64,000 nt of DNA from Cenococcum geophilum 1.58 (lineage: Eukaryota; Ascomycota; Dothideomycetes; Gloniales; Gloniaceae), in NCBI GenBank assembly GCA_001692895.1, contig KV748183.1, positions 2,108,001 to 2,172,000 of the forward strand. Direction: 5' to 3'. How positions within the stretch are numbered: position 1 is the stretch's first letter; every line of letters starts with the position of its first letter. Under the pieces are notes generated by a model. That model was not told the origin of the DNA. It made no database searches and saw only the letters and a list, made by a program, of their open reading frames with translations. The translations under genes and the position numbers were made by a program. Positions 11,841-25,231 of the stretch are shown here, piece after piece.

Positions 11841-11900
11841 GCATTTCCTAGCATTTCCTAGCATTTCCTAGCATTTCCTAGCATTTCCAGCATTTCCTAG
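11841..11900. repeat. 10-bp tandem repeat
   Basis: GCATTTCCTA occurs about six times in succession, the fifth copy one base shorter. It directly abuts the palindrome to its right, which shares the GCATTT motif. Confidence 0.9.
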
Positions 11901-11903
11901 CAT

Positions 11904-12037
11904 TTAGTAGCTAAATGCTAAGACTTAATTATAAATGCCGCATTTAGCAGCTAAATGCTAGTACTTAGTTATAAATACTATATTTAGCGGCTAAATGCGG
12001 CATTTATAATTAAGTCTTAGTATTTAGCTACTAAGTG
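11904..12037. repeat. Long imperfect palindrome (MITE-like or TIR remnant)
   Basis: A left arm beginning TTAGTAGCTAAATGC pairs with a right arm ending in its near-complement (TTTAGCTACTAAG). Each arm is about 55 bp and holds AAGACTTAATTATAAATGCC or its complement. Mismatches are mostly C/T or G/A. No target duplication could be fixed. Related GCATTT/GGCTAAA words continue to about 12400. Confidence 0.8.
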
Positions 12038-12042
12038 CTAAC

Positions 12043-12789
12043 TATAAGATTACTAAACATATATAAAAGTATAAATTTTATAAATTTTATATTTTATATA
12101 TACTTTATTAATATTAGTAAGCATATATAAAAGTGTAATTTTATAATTTTAGTAATTTTTATAATTTTTATATTTTATATTTATATATTATTAATAAATA
12201 TTAAAGTTACTACCCCTATAAAAAATCTCGCTAAGGCTCTGGCATCATAAAAAAATTTACTAGTATCTTAAGTTAAGTTTATGCTAATCTAGCTATTTCG
12301 GCATTTAGCCGCATTTAGTTACATTTTGCGGCTATATACTATACCGCTAATAATAATGCTATAATTTGCGGCTAAACGCTACCTTAATAATAATAGTGCT
12401 GTAAGCTACAGCTTATTATAGTATAAGCCGACTATTACGGTATAAGCTAACTATTAAGGTATAAGGTAAAAGTATATAATTAATGTCGCGTGAAGATCTA
12501 TATAGGAGGTAAGGTAGTATATATACGCGTCGCTTAGGGGTTAGGTCCGTGCTTATGTATACGCGTATACTTATAAGCCAAATTATAACAACGCGTGTTA
12601 GTCCCGTAATACAGCTTAATACTCTTTTAGAAATAATAATACTAAAAACATTTTAGTTAACTAAGTTTACTATATACGCTACGCTACTACTTATAAGTTA
12701 CTAAAAGACACGTCCCTTAGCCCATATATATACCACTATATAATTATAACAGGTTTCGCTATATAGCAACTATATAGAGTGTTTGGAAC
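12043..12789. repeat. RIP-like AT-rich DNA flanking the SNF2-like relic
   Basis: Very AT-rich, with ATATAAAAGT/TTTTATAATTTT repeats at 12055-12190, an imperfect 19-bp tandem (TATAAGCCGACTATTACGG type) at 12420-12470, and a TATACGCGTATA palindrome near 12557-12568. No frame is readable apart from the end of the adjacent helicase relic. Confidence 0.5.
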
Positions 12790-13325
12790 TATCTATAGTT
12801 ATATTATACTCTTACAATTATTACTAGTATTAGATAGTCTTAGTGTCTTCCTTCTTACCTTAGCCTACTTTTAAGCTTAAATTAGCCTTCTCCTTATATA
12901 CTAACTTCTACAGTAACGACGTAAATTTAGTTAACTTTAATATACTCTACTTAATACTTAACTTCTAATTAGCTATAATAGTACTATAGTAGACGGGCTT
13001 GGTTTATCCTTATTAATCTATCTAAGCGAATAGTTACTTTACCTCTAAGAGCTTATGGCTTAGCTTAACCATAATAGTATAATTTACACGCTATAGATTA
13101 ATAGCCAGCCTAATTAATATAAAGGTGCAAAGTAGGATCTACTTAAAGTTATTAGTGTTAAAGGTTTGCTTAGCCTCGGCCTTCTTAATATTAGATATAC
13201 TAGCTATATAGTAGAGTACCTTATCTTTACCGTATTCTTTATATAGCCTATTAAACTAATAAGCTAGTATAAGAGGTAAGCGAGTGGTAATAATAATCTT
13301 ATACGCTAAACCATCCGTCCGTTTT
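12790..13325 (-). pseudogene. SNF2-family helicase relic, C-terminal part
   Basis: Read on the minus strand, this continues the relic at 21562-25231 once the Gypsy element and one GTTTT copy are removed: NEKRTDGLAYKIIITTR spans the junction in frame. It shows the helicase C-lobe pattern FNRLYKEYGKDKVLYY, then the segment before motif VI, where a decayed ID..GQTK corresponds to the R-x-G-Q-x-K arginine-finger motif of SNF2 enzymes (about 12996-13035). Many stops lie at former CAG/TGG positions. Non-functional. The family call rests on motif order, not on an alignment. Confidence 0.7.
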
Positions 13326-13751
13326 TGTAACGGAACCTTATAGCAAGAACTACGATGGGCTCGTTATTGGGCTAGGTGTATAGGAAATGCAAGTACAAAA
13401 GTCAACAACGTAATAACAACTGGTGGAGTGGTTGCCCAATAGATTAACTCTAATTATATTCTAAGAATTACTACAAGGAAGGAACTATCTAGGTAGGGAC
13501 TAAGGGTCCTTAAATACACAACTATACTCCTATAAAATCCTTCTTGTATATAATATATATATACTCTATCTACTCTATTATAGATCTTATAGATTATATA
13601 GATTATACAGATCACATTATATAACCTTAGTTACTATTCCTTATTACATAGTTCTATCGGCTCCATCTTAGACCGTGCCTAAATTAACTAACTAGCTTCT
13701 TCCGTCTCTTTTCCAAGTAGTCGTAATATTATACTTAAAGCGTCCGTAACA
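13326..13751 (-). repeat. Gypsy 3' LTR (left copy)
   Basis: 426 bp, TGTAAC...GTAACA. Preceded by target duplication GTTTT (13321-13325). It differs from the right copy mainly by C/T and G/A changes, as expected after RIP. The internal purine tract starts right next to it. Confidence 0.95.
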
Positions 13752-14117
13752 CTATCCCCCTCCTTTTTATCTTTGTCCTTAAAGATTTAAAATATCTCTA
13801 AGTTATTTACTAAAGGTATAATATCCGTCTAATTAATTTAGTTAATATTATTACTTATTATACCTAAAGCAATTTCTTCTTCCTTAACTACTTGTCGTGC
13901 TTATACTATTGCTGTAATATTATCTCTTAGTGCGATTATGCCGTCTCTATATTTTCGCTGTTTAAAAGAGGGGTTAGTTTGCGTTGCGTTGGCGAACCTA
14001 TCTTTATAATAACCGTTTTCTTACTTAGAGTGTATTAAAGCAAATATTCGTTTATTTTATAACGTTTGCTCTACTTCTAACGCTAAATATACGCGACCTA
14101 TTACTCTTAATAGTTAT

Positions 14118-14396
14118 CTAGTTCTGTGAGGCAGTATTGCCAGGGTGTACGGTAGGGAGCAGGCAAGCCGAGCATAAGTCACATAGGGAGTCGATGGAAG
14201 AGGACGATATGGTAATGAGGGTAGGCAATAGCCTAGTACAGAGACGAACCGATGAGGAGGGAAGGGCTGCAAGCCTAAGGTGCTTATAAGGAGGTGCCAA
14301 GGGCTAGCCGAAGGCTAGCCTTGGCGACCCCTAAGAGCCCCTAGGCGATGCAGCCGAGTAAGGGCCAAAATAACCCTTACAAGTTCCCTAATTAAT
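14118..14396. repeat. GC-richer, less-mutated patch within the Gypsy element
   Basis: A stretch retaining many CA/TG steps within heavily mutated sequence. It ends in a strong hairpin, CCAAGGGCTAGCC / GGCTAGCCTTGG (14306-14333). It lies between the integrase-side coding region and the 3' LTR, so it may be a later insertion or a poorly targeted part of the element. No target duplication found. Confidence 0.5.
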
Positions 14397-17300
14397 TTAT
14401 TTTAAGGTCTTGTGTTTAATCTACTGCTACGCGGCTAAATAATAAACTATCTATTACTCTTGCTAAATTGCGCTAATCTTAGGACGCTAAATAGAAGGCT
14501 GCTAATGCTCAGCAACGGGCTCTTAAGTCTTATTTAGCGGCGTCCGCTCAACTAATTTGTCTTAAGAAGGTGCGTAAGAAGGTTTATTTTAAGAAGTGGA
14601 AACTTATAAAATAAGGTTTATAGGAACTAGGTAATAAAAGAACGGATTCTCCTCTAATAGAGAAAGAAATAGATCTAAGTAGTTCGGCAACTGCTCTTCT
14701 TAGGTCCCCCTTAGGTGACTTATTCTTTAGCAATCCTTTTTTATTAATACTGCCTAACCTAATTTCTTCCGATACTCTTATACCTTTCCTATAGCGTTCT
14801 TTAGATTCTCTAGTAGTTCCTAGGTAGTCTTAGTGTAGCCTATCTACTTAACCTTATACTATATTTCGTTATTAATGTCCTTATAATTAATAATCTTTAA
14901 AACTTACTATTTATCTTCTTCTTATTCTCTATACGTGTCTGCTTTATAAACTAGTGGCTTAATATTTCTATATACTAGCTCTAGCATTATAATATGCTGT
15001 ATAGGGTAGATCTTTATTTTAGCTAGTAGGTTTAACTTAAACGTAACCGGTAAAATCCTTTATATAATTTTAAAAGGTCCTAGTCTAACATAGTCTAACT
15101 TCTTACTTAGTCGTTAACTCTTAAAATTTTTATGTAGTAGCTATACTTTATCTCCCTCCTTAAGATCTAGTCCCTTAGATCTCTTAGTATTATAGTACTT
15201 TTTTATTCTCTTTTATACTTTCTTTACTAATTCCATAAGGTCTATATAAAGATTTATTAAATCCTTTATTCTCTCTTTAGCTATACTACTCGTTTTCTTT
15301 ACTTATTATAGTAACAACAATATTCTTAGCTTATATCTATAATTTACCTTAAATAGTAATATGCCTATTTCTTCTTAAGGTGTTATATTATATGTAAACT
15401 ATATAACTAGTAATAGCGATACCTAATTATTTTATATATAATTAATATAATACCTTAGATACTGCTCTAGCGTTTAATTTAATCTTTCCGTTTAGCCGTC
15501 TGTCTATAGATAATATACAGTAGAAGTTGCTACTTAAACTCCTTACTCCGCTAAAAATACTTCCTAAAATACTACTATAAATCTTAGATCTCTATCTAAT
15601 ATAATCTTGCTTAGTGCTCTATATCTTATAAATACTTCTTTAACGTAGATTCTAGCGACGTCTTCCGCTGAAATTTCTTCTATATATGCTATAAAGTACC
15701 CCCACTTTATAAGCTTATCCACTATCACTAAGATCGTGTTATAATCTTATCCGGTAATAGAATCTCTTAATTTTAGTAACTTAATAATAAAGTCCTATAA
15801 TATAACCTCCTATAGTCTCTCTGGTATTTTAATAGGTTATAGCCCTCTATATAGCTTATACCTTATCAGTTTATTTCTTTAGCAATCTAAATATTTCTTT
15901 ATAGCTTTTCTAGCTATTCTTTAGATTCTATTAATAATATACTCTTCCTAAAGTCTTAACACTAAGCCCGTAGCTCTATTATATCCTTAAGTTAGTCCCT
16001 TATAGAAGTCTTCTATAAACTATTCTACTATACTTTTTAGGATATACTTTACTTCTTAATTTTCATATATATCCGCCTATAGATCTTCTAGCTATACTTC
16101 TAGAATTCTTTATACCTAAAAGCTTTCTAGTATCTCGTAGACTTTCTTTGGTTTATTATCTTCTTAAGTTACTATAATTTTCGGATAATTATACCTAATT
16201 AATCCGTCTATATCTTTTTATAATAAAGCCCCTAATAGCTTTTCCTTATTTTATAGTTTAGCTTTACGGCTTAGAGTATCTACCCGTGTATTATCTATAC
16301 CTTTAGTATACTAAATCTTAAAATGGTATTCTATAAGCATCTTTACCTATCTAACCTATCTTTAGTTAAGTTCCTTTATTATTAGGAATCCTATTAGGTT
16401 CTTATAATCCATCTTAACTATAAATAGTTTCTTTATACCTTATAAAAACGCTCTTTATTTCTTTAATACTATAACTATACCTAATAACTCCTTATTATAG
16501 ATGTTATAGTTTAACTCTAGTAGTATTATCTTCCAACTATAGTATACCACTAGGTGCTATTTATCTTAATGTCTTTATATAAAGCACGCCCCTAGTATAT
16601 AGTCTAATACATCTATCTTTACGACTATCTCTAGTCCTAGTTAATAGATCTTAAGAACTAGCTCCTAGGTAAATAACTCTTTAACTTTCTTAAAGAGTTC
16701 TCTTTATTTCTCTCCCCATACTTATAATTCTTCTTTCTTTATTAACCGCGTAAATGGCTTAATATTCTTTAACTACTGCGCTATAAACCTTCTATAGTAA
16801 TTACAAAACCCTAAAAACAATCTTAACTATATAATATTCTCTAGTTCCTACTAATTTACTATAGCCTTAATTTTCTTTAGATCTATACTAAGTTAGCCTA
16901 GTTTAATAATAAATTTAATAAAATCGGTCTTTCTAGTAAAGAACTCGCATTTCTCAATTATTACTAGCATTTGTTTATCTTGTAGTCTCTTTAAGACCCA
17001 TTTAATATATTTCCCGTGTTCTTCCTTAGTTATTAAGTAAATAATAATATTATTAAGATATACCATAATAAATTCATCTAAGTATTCTCCTAATATATTG
17101 TTAATACGCTTCTAGAACGTTGCTAGTATGTTTATAAGCCTAAATTATATAACTAATAGTTNNTATAGTCCTTCCTTTAACCTAAAGGCTGCTTTTTATT
17201 TATCGCCTTCCTTAATCCTAATCTAATAGTACGCCTATCTTAGATCTATCTTTATAAAGATTTACGCATTACCTATTCTATCTTAAATTTCGCTAATTAA

Positions 17301-19369
17301 GGGTAAAGGATATCTATCCTTCTTAATAATGCTGTTTAACTGTCTGTAGTTAATATATAGCCTTAGTTTGCTATTTTTCTTTAGTACGAATAGTACTGGA
17401 TAACCCGCTAATGACTGCAATAGTTTAATATATCCCTTTTATAGATTTTCCTAGATAAACTCTTTTAACGCTCTACCTTCTTCTTTAGTAAGCTTATAGA
17501 TTAGAAAGAACTTTAGACTTATTTCTAGTTCTAACTCTATCTTATAGTCCCATACTACGTGTTTTAATAGCTTTTTACTTTCCGGTAACTATAGTTTCTT
17601 GCCGTACTTATAGTATCTCTTTAATATATAACTTAGTCCTTTTTCTATTTCTTTATAGGTTGCTCCTACTTAGTACTATACTAACTTAGCTTATTATTAC
17701 ATCTTGCGGCATTAAGTATCTCTTATATTAATCTAACCTATAATCTAATTAATCCTTAGATTATATTTCTATAACTAAGGTATACCTAATACTGCCTTAT
17801 CCTATCCTAATGGTAGGATATTAAAAGATATCTTAATTTATCTCCCTTTAATAGTTATCTAAATAGGTCCTATTTTAAGATTAATAATCCCTCCTCTATA
17901 GGTTATTAGATCTCCTAAAATTGTAACTAATAGGTAAGGTTACTTCTTTTATTTATAAGGTAGTCCCATTCTCTTAACTACTGCTAGTAAGATATGGTTT
18001 TGCGTTACTCCACTATCTATTAGCGCTTTAAACTGCTAATCTTACCACTTAATTTGTAAATTTAGGTATTATCCTTAAATTCCTTTAAGGGTCTAAGGCT
18101 CTACCACTAGCTCCCTCTAGTTCTGTAGGCCTTTACTTTTCCTAACTATTAGCTGCTTAATCCTAGTATACTTGGCTTACTCTTTAGCTAATGCCTAGTT
18201 TACTTTTTATCTTTAATATACTATAGACACGTATTTTCTAAGCATTCTTACCACTATTATCCGTCTAAGCATTCTTCCGTAAGGAATCTTCCTAGTTAAA
18301 GTACTAAACTTCCTTCCTCTTAGACCTTTACTGGATGCCATCTATATATATATTTAGTATTCCTATACTATTACTTATCCGTTATCTAGTATATCCTTAT
18401 AAAGTATTTCCAATTCTTTTCCTTTGGATTCTTATATATTTTATATATATTATCCACATATATAATCTATAATAACGTATAGTATACTAGGTGCTTTAGG
18501 TTAACTCTTAGCTTATTTTTATCCCTAAGTTTAAACCTTTATCTTACTAATCTAAATATTATAACTTTATTTGCAGGTACTAAAACGCGTCTTTTACTTC
18601 TCTAGTCCTCTAAATATTCCTCTAAATCCTTTAACGTTATAATTAAGGCTCCTTTAATATACGTTATAGCCTTCTCTATAATTAGGTGGTTTTAGATAAC
18701 TTTTTTATCTAACTATATATAGAAATCTTCCTACTTATTATTATGCCTTTGTCTATACCACTTTTAGTATAGCTACTAAAGTATATACGGTTTGTCCGTA
18801 AGGAAGTATCTTCTTATTACTATATTATAACAGCCCTTTATATATCATTCTTTAAACCTAGTTAAAATCCCTAAATCCTCTTTACTTTCCAGTTTAGTAA
18901 GCCATTTAGCTCTTAATGTACCTGCTCTTAGCCTATTAGTAATTCTTTATACTAGTACTCTATCCTTTATATATCCTAATATACTAGATCTCTTATCTAG
19001 TTTCTATTCTTGCTATATAATAATTCTTTACTTAAACTCTTCTATGGTTTCTTTTAGTTTACGTCTTATACTCTAATCCTTAAAGTTATCTTACTTCGTA
19101 ATCCCGGTATTAAACTTTTAATCTTTAGGCTAAACACTACGTTCCCCTAGTAAGTCTTTTAGGTTTATATATCTGTCTCCTAGTCTAACTACTGTTTATA
19201 TTATAGATTCTCTAATCTATAAAGAAGCTCCTTGCCTCTTACCTATAGGTGTCCTTATTTATACTCCGAAATCTTAGTCTCTTAGATTCTTTAATCCTAA
19301 GCTTGCTTCTAACTTAAGCTTAGCTCCCGCCTTAGTCTAACTAGGCATCTATAGTGTTCTTATCTCGTC

Positions 19370-19570
19370 TTAAAAGTCTTAAATCTTACTTATCTCGTCT
19401 TAAGAGTCTTATGCCTATAGGAAACTCCGTCCCGAGCTCATTCGTATATTTCTAAACTAAGCTACTGCCCTACTCTATCGGTTTTCGTCCATTGTGGGTC
19501 CTTAGGTGTGCCTTATCTCGTCTTAAGAATCTTAGTCGTCTCTTATCTTGTCTTAAGAATCTTAAGTCTT
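19370..19570. repeat. Repeated ~22-bp motif inside the Gypsy internal region
   Basis: CTTATCTCGTCTTAAGAATC-type motif occurs four times with short spacers, within the region expected to encode the Gag C-terminal part on the minus strand. It implies a short internal peptide repeat in the original protein. Confidence 0.6.
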
Positions 19571-21135
19571 TAGCCTTTTACCTTTATTGAGTGCCGAAGT
19601 AGCTTACTATCCTACTTCTCTTACGTCTCGCGAAGCGATAGACATCGTATCTAGTAGGGTTTCGATCCCTACTAATATTCCCTATTTTGTAGTGGAATTA
19701 TCCTCTGCCTTTAATATAATATCTCTAAGGTCTACTTGCTTCTAGTCAGCGGCCCTTATTGCCTTATTATTACGGAATATTTCACCTATATTAAATTTAT
19801 CGTCCTTAATGTCCGATCTACGAACTAGTTTGTTAGTTCCTCTATATCCTATAGGTACTAGCTCTTATAGCTAATAGCTTACGCTATACTTAGCGTCCTT
19901 ATAAATTTAGTATGCGTTATTATAATAAAACGTAAAACTTTTAATTAAACATTCTTTTGTTCCTTGTAGTATATTATTATCCCTCTATACGTATATATCG
20001 TCTACTAGTCTTATACCCTTTACTATGTAGTAACTCTACCCACTTCTATAGTCTCTAACGTAATAACCCTATTTTCCGTAATTTATATAAGCTCCTTCTT
20101 TAAACCATTTCTCTTGCTATAGAGTCCGCCTAAATATCTTCTACTGTTAAAATCCCTAATTTAGCCTCTACTTCTTAGACCTTTAATTACTTAATCCTTA
20201 TCCTCTAGGTTTCTATAGTTTACTCCATCTCTTATAGGCTTCTTTAGTACCACTTAGGTCTATTAACTCTGCGCTATACTATATTTTCTAACTTAGCTTT
20301 TATTATTGCGTACTCTGCGCCTTATATAACTATAGAACTCTATCCTAGCCTCTCTTAGCCTGTTCCCTTTAGAAGATCCTATTATTAATCTTAATTACTT
20401 AATCTATTAGTTCCCTTAGAGTGTCCGCGTCTTCCATTAGGATAATTACATCCTAAACTTTAGCCTTAAGTCCCTATTTATACTGTGCTATAAGCGCCCT
20501 ATTATTCCACTCTATTTATATTACTAGTGTCTAGAATTATATCGTATACTTAATTGCTAAAGTTCGTTGTATAAGGTTCTAGAGTTTTCTTTCCGCTATA
20601 GTTATTTCTTCTAGGTCTCTAAATATCTGTGTAAGTCGTTTTATAAATCCTTCCTAGCTTAAAAACATAAATTGTACGTCTTAGTTAGTAGTTATTATTC
20701 TATTTACCTGTATCTCTATAAGGTAAAGTTTAAACCACTTAAGTGCTTTTCCTAATAAGAATAGTCCTGCGTAGGCTATCCGATCCACAGGTATAGGTAA
20801 CTTTACTCCTTCCTGTAAGACCTTAAAGTGCATCTATATAAGGAATCCTTTAAGCTTTAACCTCTCTCCTATAAATCTCTCAATTAATAGTAGCTTAATC
20901 TTTACTACTTCTATCCCGTTAAGTCTTTCTTCTAACACTATATTGTTAGCTATTAGCTAGTTAACTATTTCCTATAGCTATCCAACCGTCACAGGTTGCT
21001 ATAAGTCAGTATCTGCTATACTAGTATCACCTCCTATCCTTAAAGTAGTTGCTGCCGTTAATAGCGTCGTGGTGGCTGCTTTTGGTGGCATATTATTTAA
21101 CTTCTTATATTAATACCGTAACTAGGTAGTAATTG

Positions 21136-21561
21136 TGTAACGGAACCTTATAGCAAGAACTACAATAGGCTCGTTATTAGGCTAGGTGTGTAGGAAATAC
21201 AAGTATAAAAGTTAACAACGTAATAATAACTAGTGGAGTGGTTGCCTAATAGATTAACTCTAATTATATTCTAAGAATCACTATAAGGAAGGAACTATCT
21301 AGGTAGGGACTAAGGGTCCTTAAATACACAACCGTACTCCTATAAAATCCTTCTTATATATAATATACGTGTGCTCTATCTACTCTATTATAGATCTTAT
21401 AGATTATATAGATTATATAGATTACATCATGTAACCTCGGTTACTATTCCTCGTCACATAGTTCTATCGGCTCCATTCTAGACCGTGCCTAAATTAACTA
21501 ACTAGCTTCTTCCGTCTCTTTTCCAAGTAGTTATAACATTGTACTTAAAGCGTCCGTAACA
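21136..21561 (-). repeat. Gypsy 5' LTR (right copy)
   Basis: 426 bp, TGTAAC...GTAACA. Followed by GTTTT (21562-21566), the second target duplication. In minus reading the sequence after this LTR (ATTACTACCTAGTTACGG) occupies the primer-binding position; the tRNA was not identified. Confidence 0.95.
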
Positions 21562-24500
21562 GTTTTTCGTTATAAACATAATTATAGATTTTTTTAGCTT
21601 TAAAGAAACTTGCATTTTATTAAAAATAGCGGTTAAGTATATTAGTAAACTCCTTACTAAGCGGGTTAGTAGTCCACTTAGTGACGATTAGGTCCTTAAG
21701 TGTATAACTTTAAGTTTTTAGGCGTTTATTATTAGACTTATCGGACTTAATAATAATAGGGGCTTACTAGTCCTAGTATTGGACAACCTAGGCTACGCTT
21801 ACTACCGTTTTCGCGTTAGTATATAACTTAACTTAGGTAAGTTTTAGTATTTTAGGTTTAGTATTTAGATTACTACTATCTTCCTCCTATATGGCCAGAA
21901 GTTCCTTATATTAGCGCCTCTACTCTATCCTTACTTATTCCTCTATAGCTATAATTATAGCCGCCTTAGTATTATTAGGGTTGGCCTATAATATAACTAA
22001 TTTAAAATAGCTGTTCTTTAGAATAAGCTTTTACTGGTTAAACCAGAGTGTTAACTCCCCTCTACATATTTAAAACGTTGGAATGACTATATAGAAAAAT
22101 ACAGCTAGTTTACTAAATTTCTTATCTACTATTACTCTAGATGGGTTAGTCTTTATATCCTTATAGAGATGGTTAAATTCATTCTTCTTTAGCTAGATAT
22201 TTTCTTCTTTAAGCTTAAGCAGTACTTTAAACTCCGTTCCCTTTAGCTTATCCACTTTTTCCTACTTAGGCCTTTTTAATTCTGCTATAATGAACTATAT
22301 TAGTTATATTAGGTTCCCGTTATTAGGCATACTAAACGCACCCTATATAGTAGGGCTATAATTATACGCGATACGGTACTTCTTAACTACATCCTTAATA
22401 AACAATATTAAGACTCTACCAGTTGCGTCTAGGTGGTATTTATCCTAGAGGATACGCCTAATCTATATTACACTCTTTAATTTCTAATACAATTTAGGGG
22501 TTTTACCCTTTAGGTATTTCTATATACTAGTTTATATAGTAATAAACCCGCGTATTAGTTATATAGTAATACAATTTTATATAGTAATTAGAAGGAATTA
22601 GGTTAAGTATCTTAGCGCTAATAGTTCCGTCGCATTAAGGGTAAGGTAATAATTATTCTTAAACCTAGCTTTACCCTATAGGTATAATAGGAGAGTCTTA
22701 CCAACCAGATATATATTATTGTTATTCTCCTATTATTCCTTATTAGTCCACTTAAGAGCCTTATAGATTTACGGCTATTTATCCTTTTTTAGTTTACTAA
22801 ATATCTTAACTTTATCGTAGCTAGGGGTGAGAATTGTAATCTAGGGCGGGTTAGGGCGCTTTATAATCGCGCCGTCTTATAATATTACACTTACGTTCTT
22901 TAGGAATCCTAGCAGGCCTAGGGTTAGCGTAAGAATAACTAAGCAGCCTCGCTATAGGTCTATAGGGTATAGCTTCTTAAAGTTATCTTTACAGTAGCAT
23001 ATAATCGGCTACTTTGCTATTTATAGGCATTTTATATCTAGCGGATATATCTTAAGTAGGTAGCGGCTTATATCCCTAGCGGCTTAGGCCTCTTAAATAT
23101 CCATTACGTTCTAATAATAAAAGTAGTTTATTAGCTATTAAGTAATTATTTATACAGTTTTACCCGCGCTAGGTTCGTCTATATAGATGCCGCCTCCTTT
23201 AATCGTCCTCTTTTACTTAAATGCCTAAGCTATATATACTACTTAGTATAGGCTAAATTTAAAGCCTAATATAAGGCCCTAATTAGGGAGTTTAATTAGG
23301 GTAGTCTTAAAAAGTGCTTTTAATAAGATAAGTAGGAAATACTCTAGAGTAAGTAAAAGATCCGCCTCTATTATATGCGCTAGTGCGCTATTTAGGTTAT
23401 CCTTTCTGGCCTTATAAAGCTAGGCTAAAAAAGATTACTAGTTAAGCTCTTCCTTTACGTCTATGTTTTGGTTATTATTATTAACTAAATCCTTATCTTA
23501 GTTGTTATTATTAACTAAATCCTTATCTTAGTCGTTATTATTAACTAAATCTTTATCTTTGTCTTTACTCTCCGCGTCCTTAGAGTTAGTGTAATATAAG
23601 AACTAATTATTATATCCATTGGCACGTTACGGCAATTTACTATCCTCTACAGTAATATCTTAAAGGGTATTAATAGCTGGCGATACGGTAGTAGGGTTGT
23701 CTATTATATCGTTAGGCTAGTATATACCTTTAGGTTTAGTAATAGGTTATAGCAATTTACTATTATCTACGGCAATTTCTCTAGTACCGCTATTACTTGC
23801 TAATATAGGCTTATAGGCAGATGGGTTATATTTTCCCTTTACTAATTACCTTCTATACATAACCGGCTCGTTATTACTGTTTTCTATAAGGGTGTCTACC
23901 GCTAATTTTACTTAAGGGCATTTCCTGCTTTTATTTAGGTTGGCTTTATAACTATTTAACTTCCTAGACGCGGCTAGCTTACTTTTATTATTCTTTACTA
24001 GAGCACTTATTACTAATCTTAGTTAAGGCCACTTATTATATTTACCTAATTTAGTCTTATTATTATCCAATTTCTTATATCTAATAGGCTTACCCTTATT
24101 ATCTTTTTTAAAGCTATATACTGCTAATCCTAATTAACTCTACTTCTTGCCTTCTCCTAGTTTACTCTTACCGCTAGCCTTATACGGCATTAGGACTTAC
24201 TAGCTATCTTTTACGCTACATCCGTTATATCTAGGCGCCTTAGATTTAATAGCTAGCGGTATATTATTAGTAGCAGCGACTTAGGAGTTTAAGCTAGAAG
24301 GTAAGAGTAATGCTATAAGCACGGCCTCCTTTATACTATTTCTCGCTATTTCGCTAAAAGCTATAATAAGTGTGCCCTCTAACTATATTGCGAGGTTTTT
24401 ATATCTCTACGGCGATATATAAATGTTCTTTTTAGGCGGAATGTTAATATTAAGCTCTATATAGGCTTATAGTTCCTCCTATAACTTACCTAGAGCTATA

Positions 24501-25231
24501 TATAGATTTTTACTTATTAAATATAAAACTTAGACTACCCTAACTATTAACCTACCCGTTAAGCCTATAGATTAAATTTTAATCTTAATATCTCCTATAT
24601 TAATTATATTACTTACTACTAGGGTTGCTAGCTAAGGTGAAGGGATACTATATAATAGGGTTATGGTAACGTCCATAGGCTATATCGCATACAGCAGCTA
24701 AGGTAGCGTTATCTTATCTTATGCTTTAGTCTTTAGGGGTATTATATATTTACACAGAGCGTGCCTACTCTTAAAGGTACTTAGTACCCTCCTTACGCGA
24801 TTAAAATAAGTACTTTTTATAATTTTTAGGATTACCTACAGTTTCTAATCCAGTAGAGTATTAGTAAATTGCGGGAGTTACTTATAAAACTCCTTAATAT
24901 GCCCTTTTTTTATTATTATAGAGTTACCGTAATATATTACGTGCTTAGGCTTAACTTTAATCGCGATATCTTTAACCGTCTCTTTTAGTCTATTATAGTT
25001 TTCAATGCTTATTCTAAAGCCTTAGGTAATATCCACATCTTTAGTTAGCTTTAGGTTCGCCTTATACCACGCGTCTAGCTTTGCCTATATTTACATCATT
25101 ATTAAGTCGCTTATTTAGTTAGGTATATACAATATTACGGTATATATTAAGTAAAAGGTAACTATTAAAGTAGGAGGGCTTTATACGGTAGCTGGCTAGA
25201 GCTATACTAGTATAACTCTAGTGTTAGACAT
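21562..25231 (-). pseudogene. SNF2-family helicase relic, N-terminal part
   Basis: Minus-strand relic with a candidate start MSNTRVILV at 25231. Read through stops it gives a long N-terminal region with LIMM, KPKHVIYYGNS and similar segments, then an ATP-binding motif DEPSAGKT (about 23157-23185), equivalent to the SNF2 motif I (usually DxMGLGKT). The frame continues into the C-lobe at 12790-13325 after removal of the Gypsy element. A three-fold 30-bp repeat (10-residue DKDLVNNN unit) lies at 23470-23560. SNF2 enzymes remodel DNA-protein complexes; this copy is dead. Whether it was host, subtelomeric or mobile-element cargo is unknown. Confidence 0.65.
23470..23562 (-). repeat. 30-bp triplicated coding repeat in SNF2-like relic
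   Basis: TTATTATTAACTAAATCCTT plus about ten further bases recurs three times. On the minus strand it reads as an Asp/Asn-rich 10-residue repeat (DKDLVNNN-type), an acidic linker just before the ATP-binding motif. Confidence 0.8.

Larger units (their letters stand above)
13326..21561 (-). mobile_element. Gypsy (Ty3-type) LTR retrotransposon, RIP-degraded, complete length
   Basis: 8236 bp bounded by 426-bp LTRs (13326-13751 and 21136-21561) with TGTAACGGA/TCCGTAACA ends and a 5-bp target duplication GTTTT on both sides. It is oriented on the minus strand: a purine tract (AAAAAGGAGGGGGATAG in minus reading) abuts the left LTR and the Gag-like start MPPKAATTTLLTAA is at 21091. Minus-strand translation through stops gives reverse transcriptase (catalytic YLNNIII near 17045-17080, from an original YLDD) and integrase (about 15330-15930, with a decayed zinc site followed by WGYFIA-, DRDLRF- and TDGQTERLNQTLEQ-type segments). 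No open frame survives. Two unknown bases lie at 17162-17163. It is inserted in the SNF2-like relic. Confidence 0.95.
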
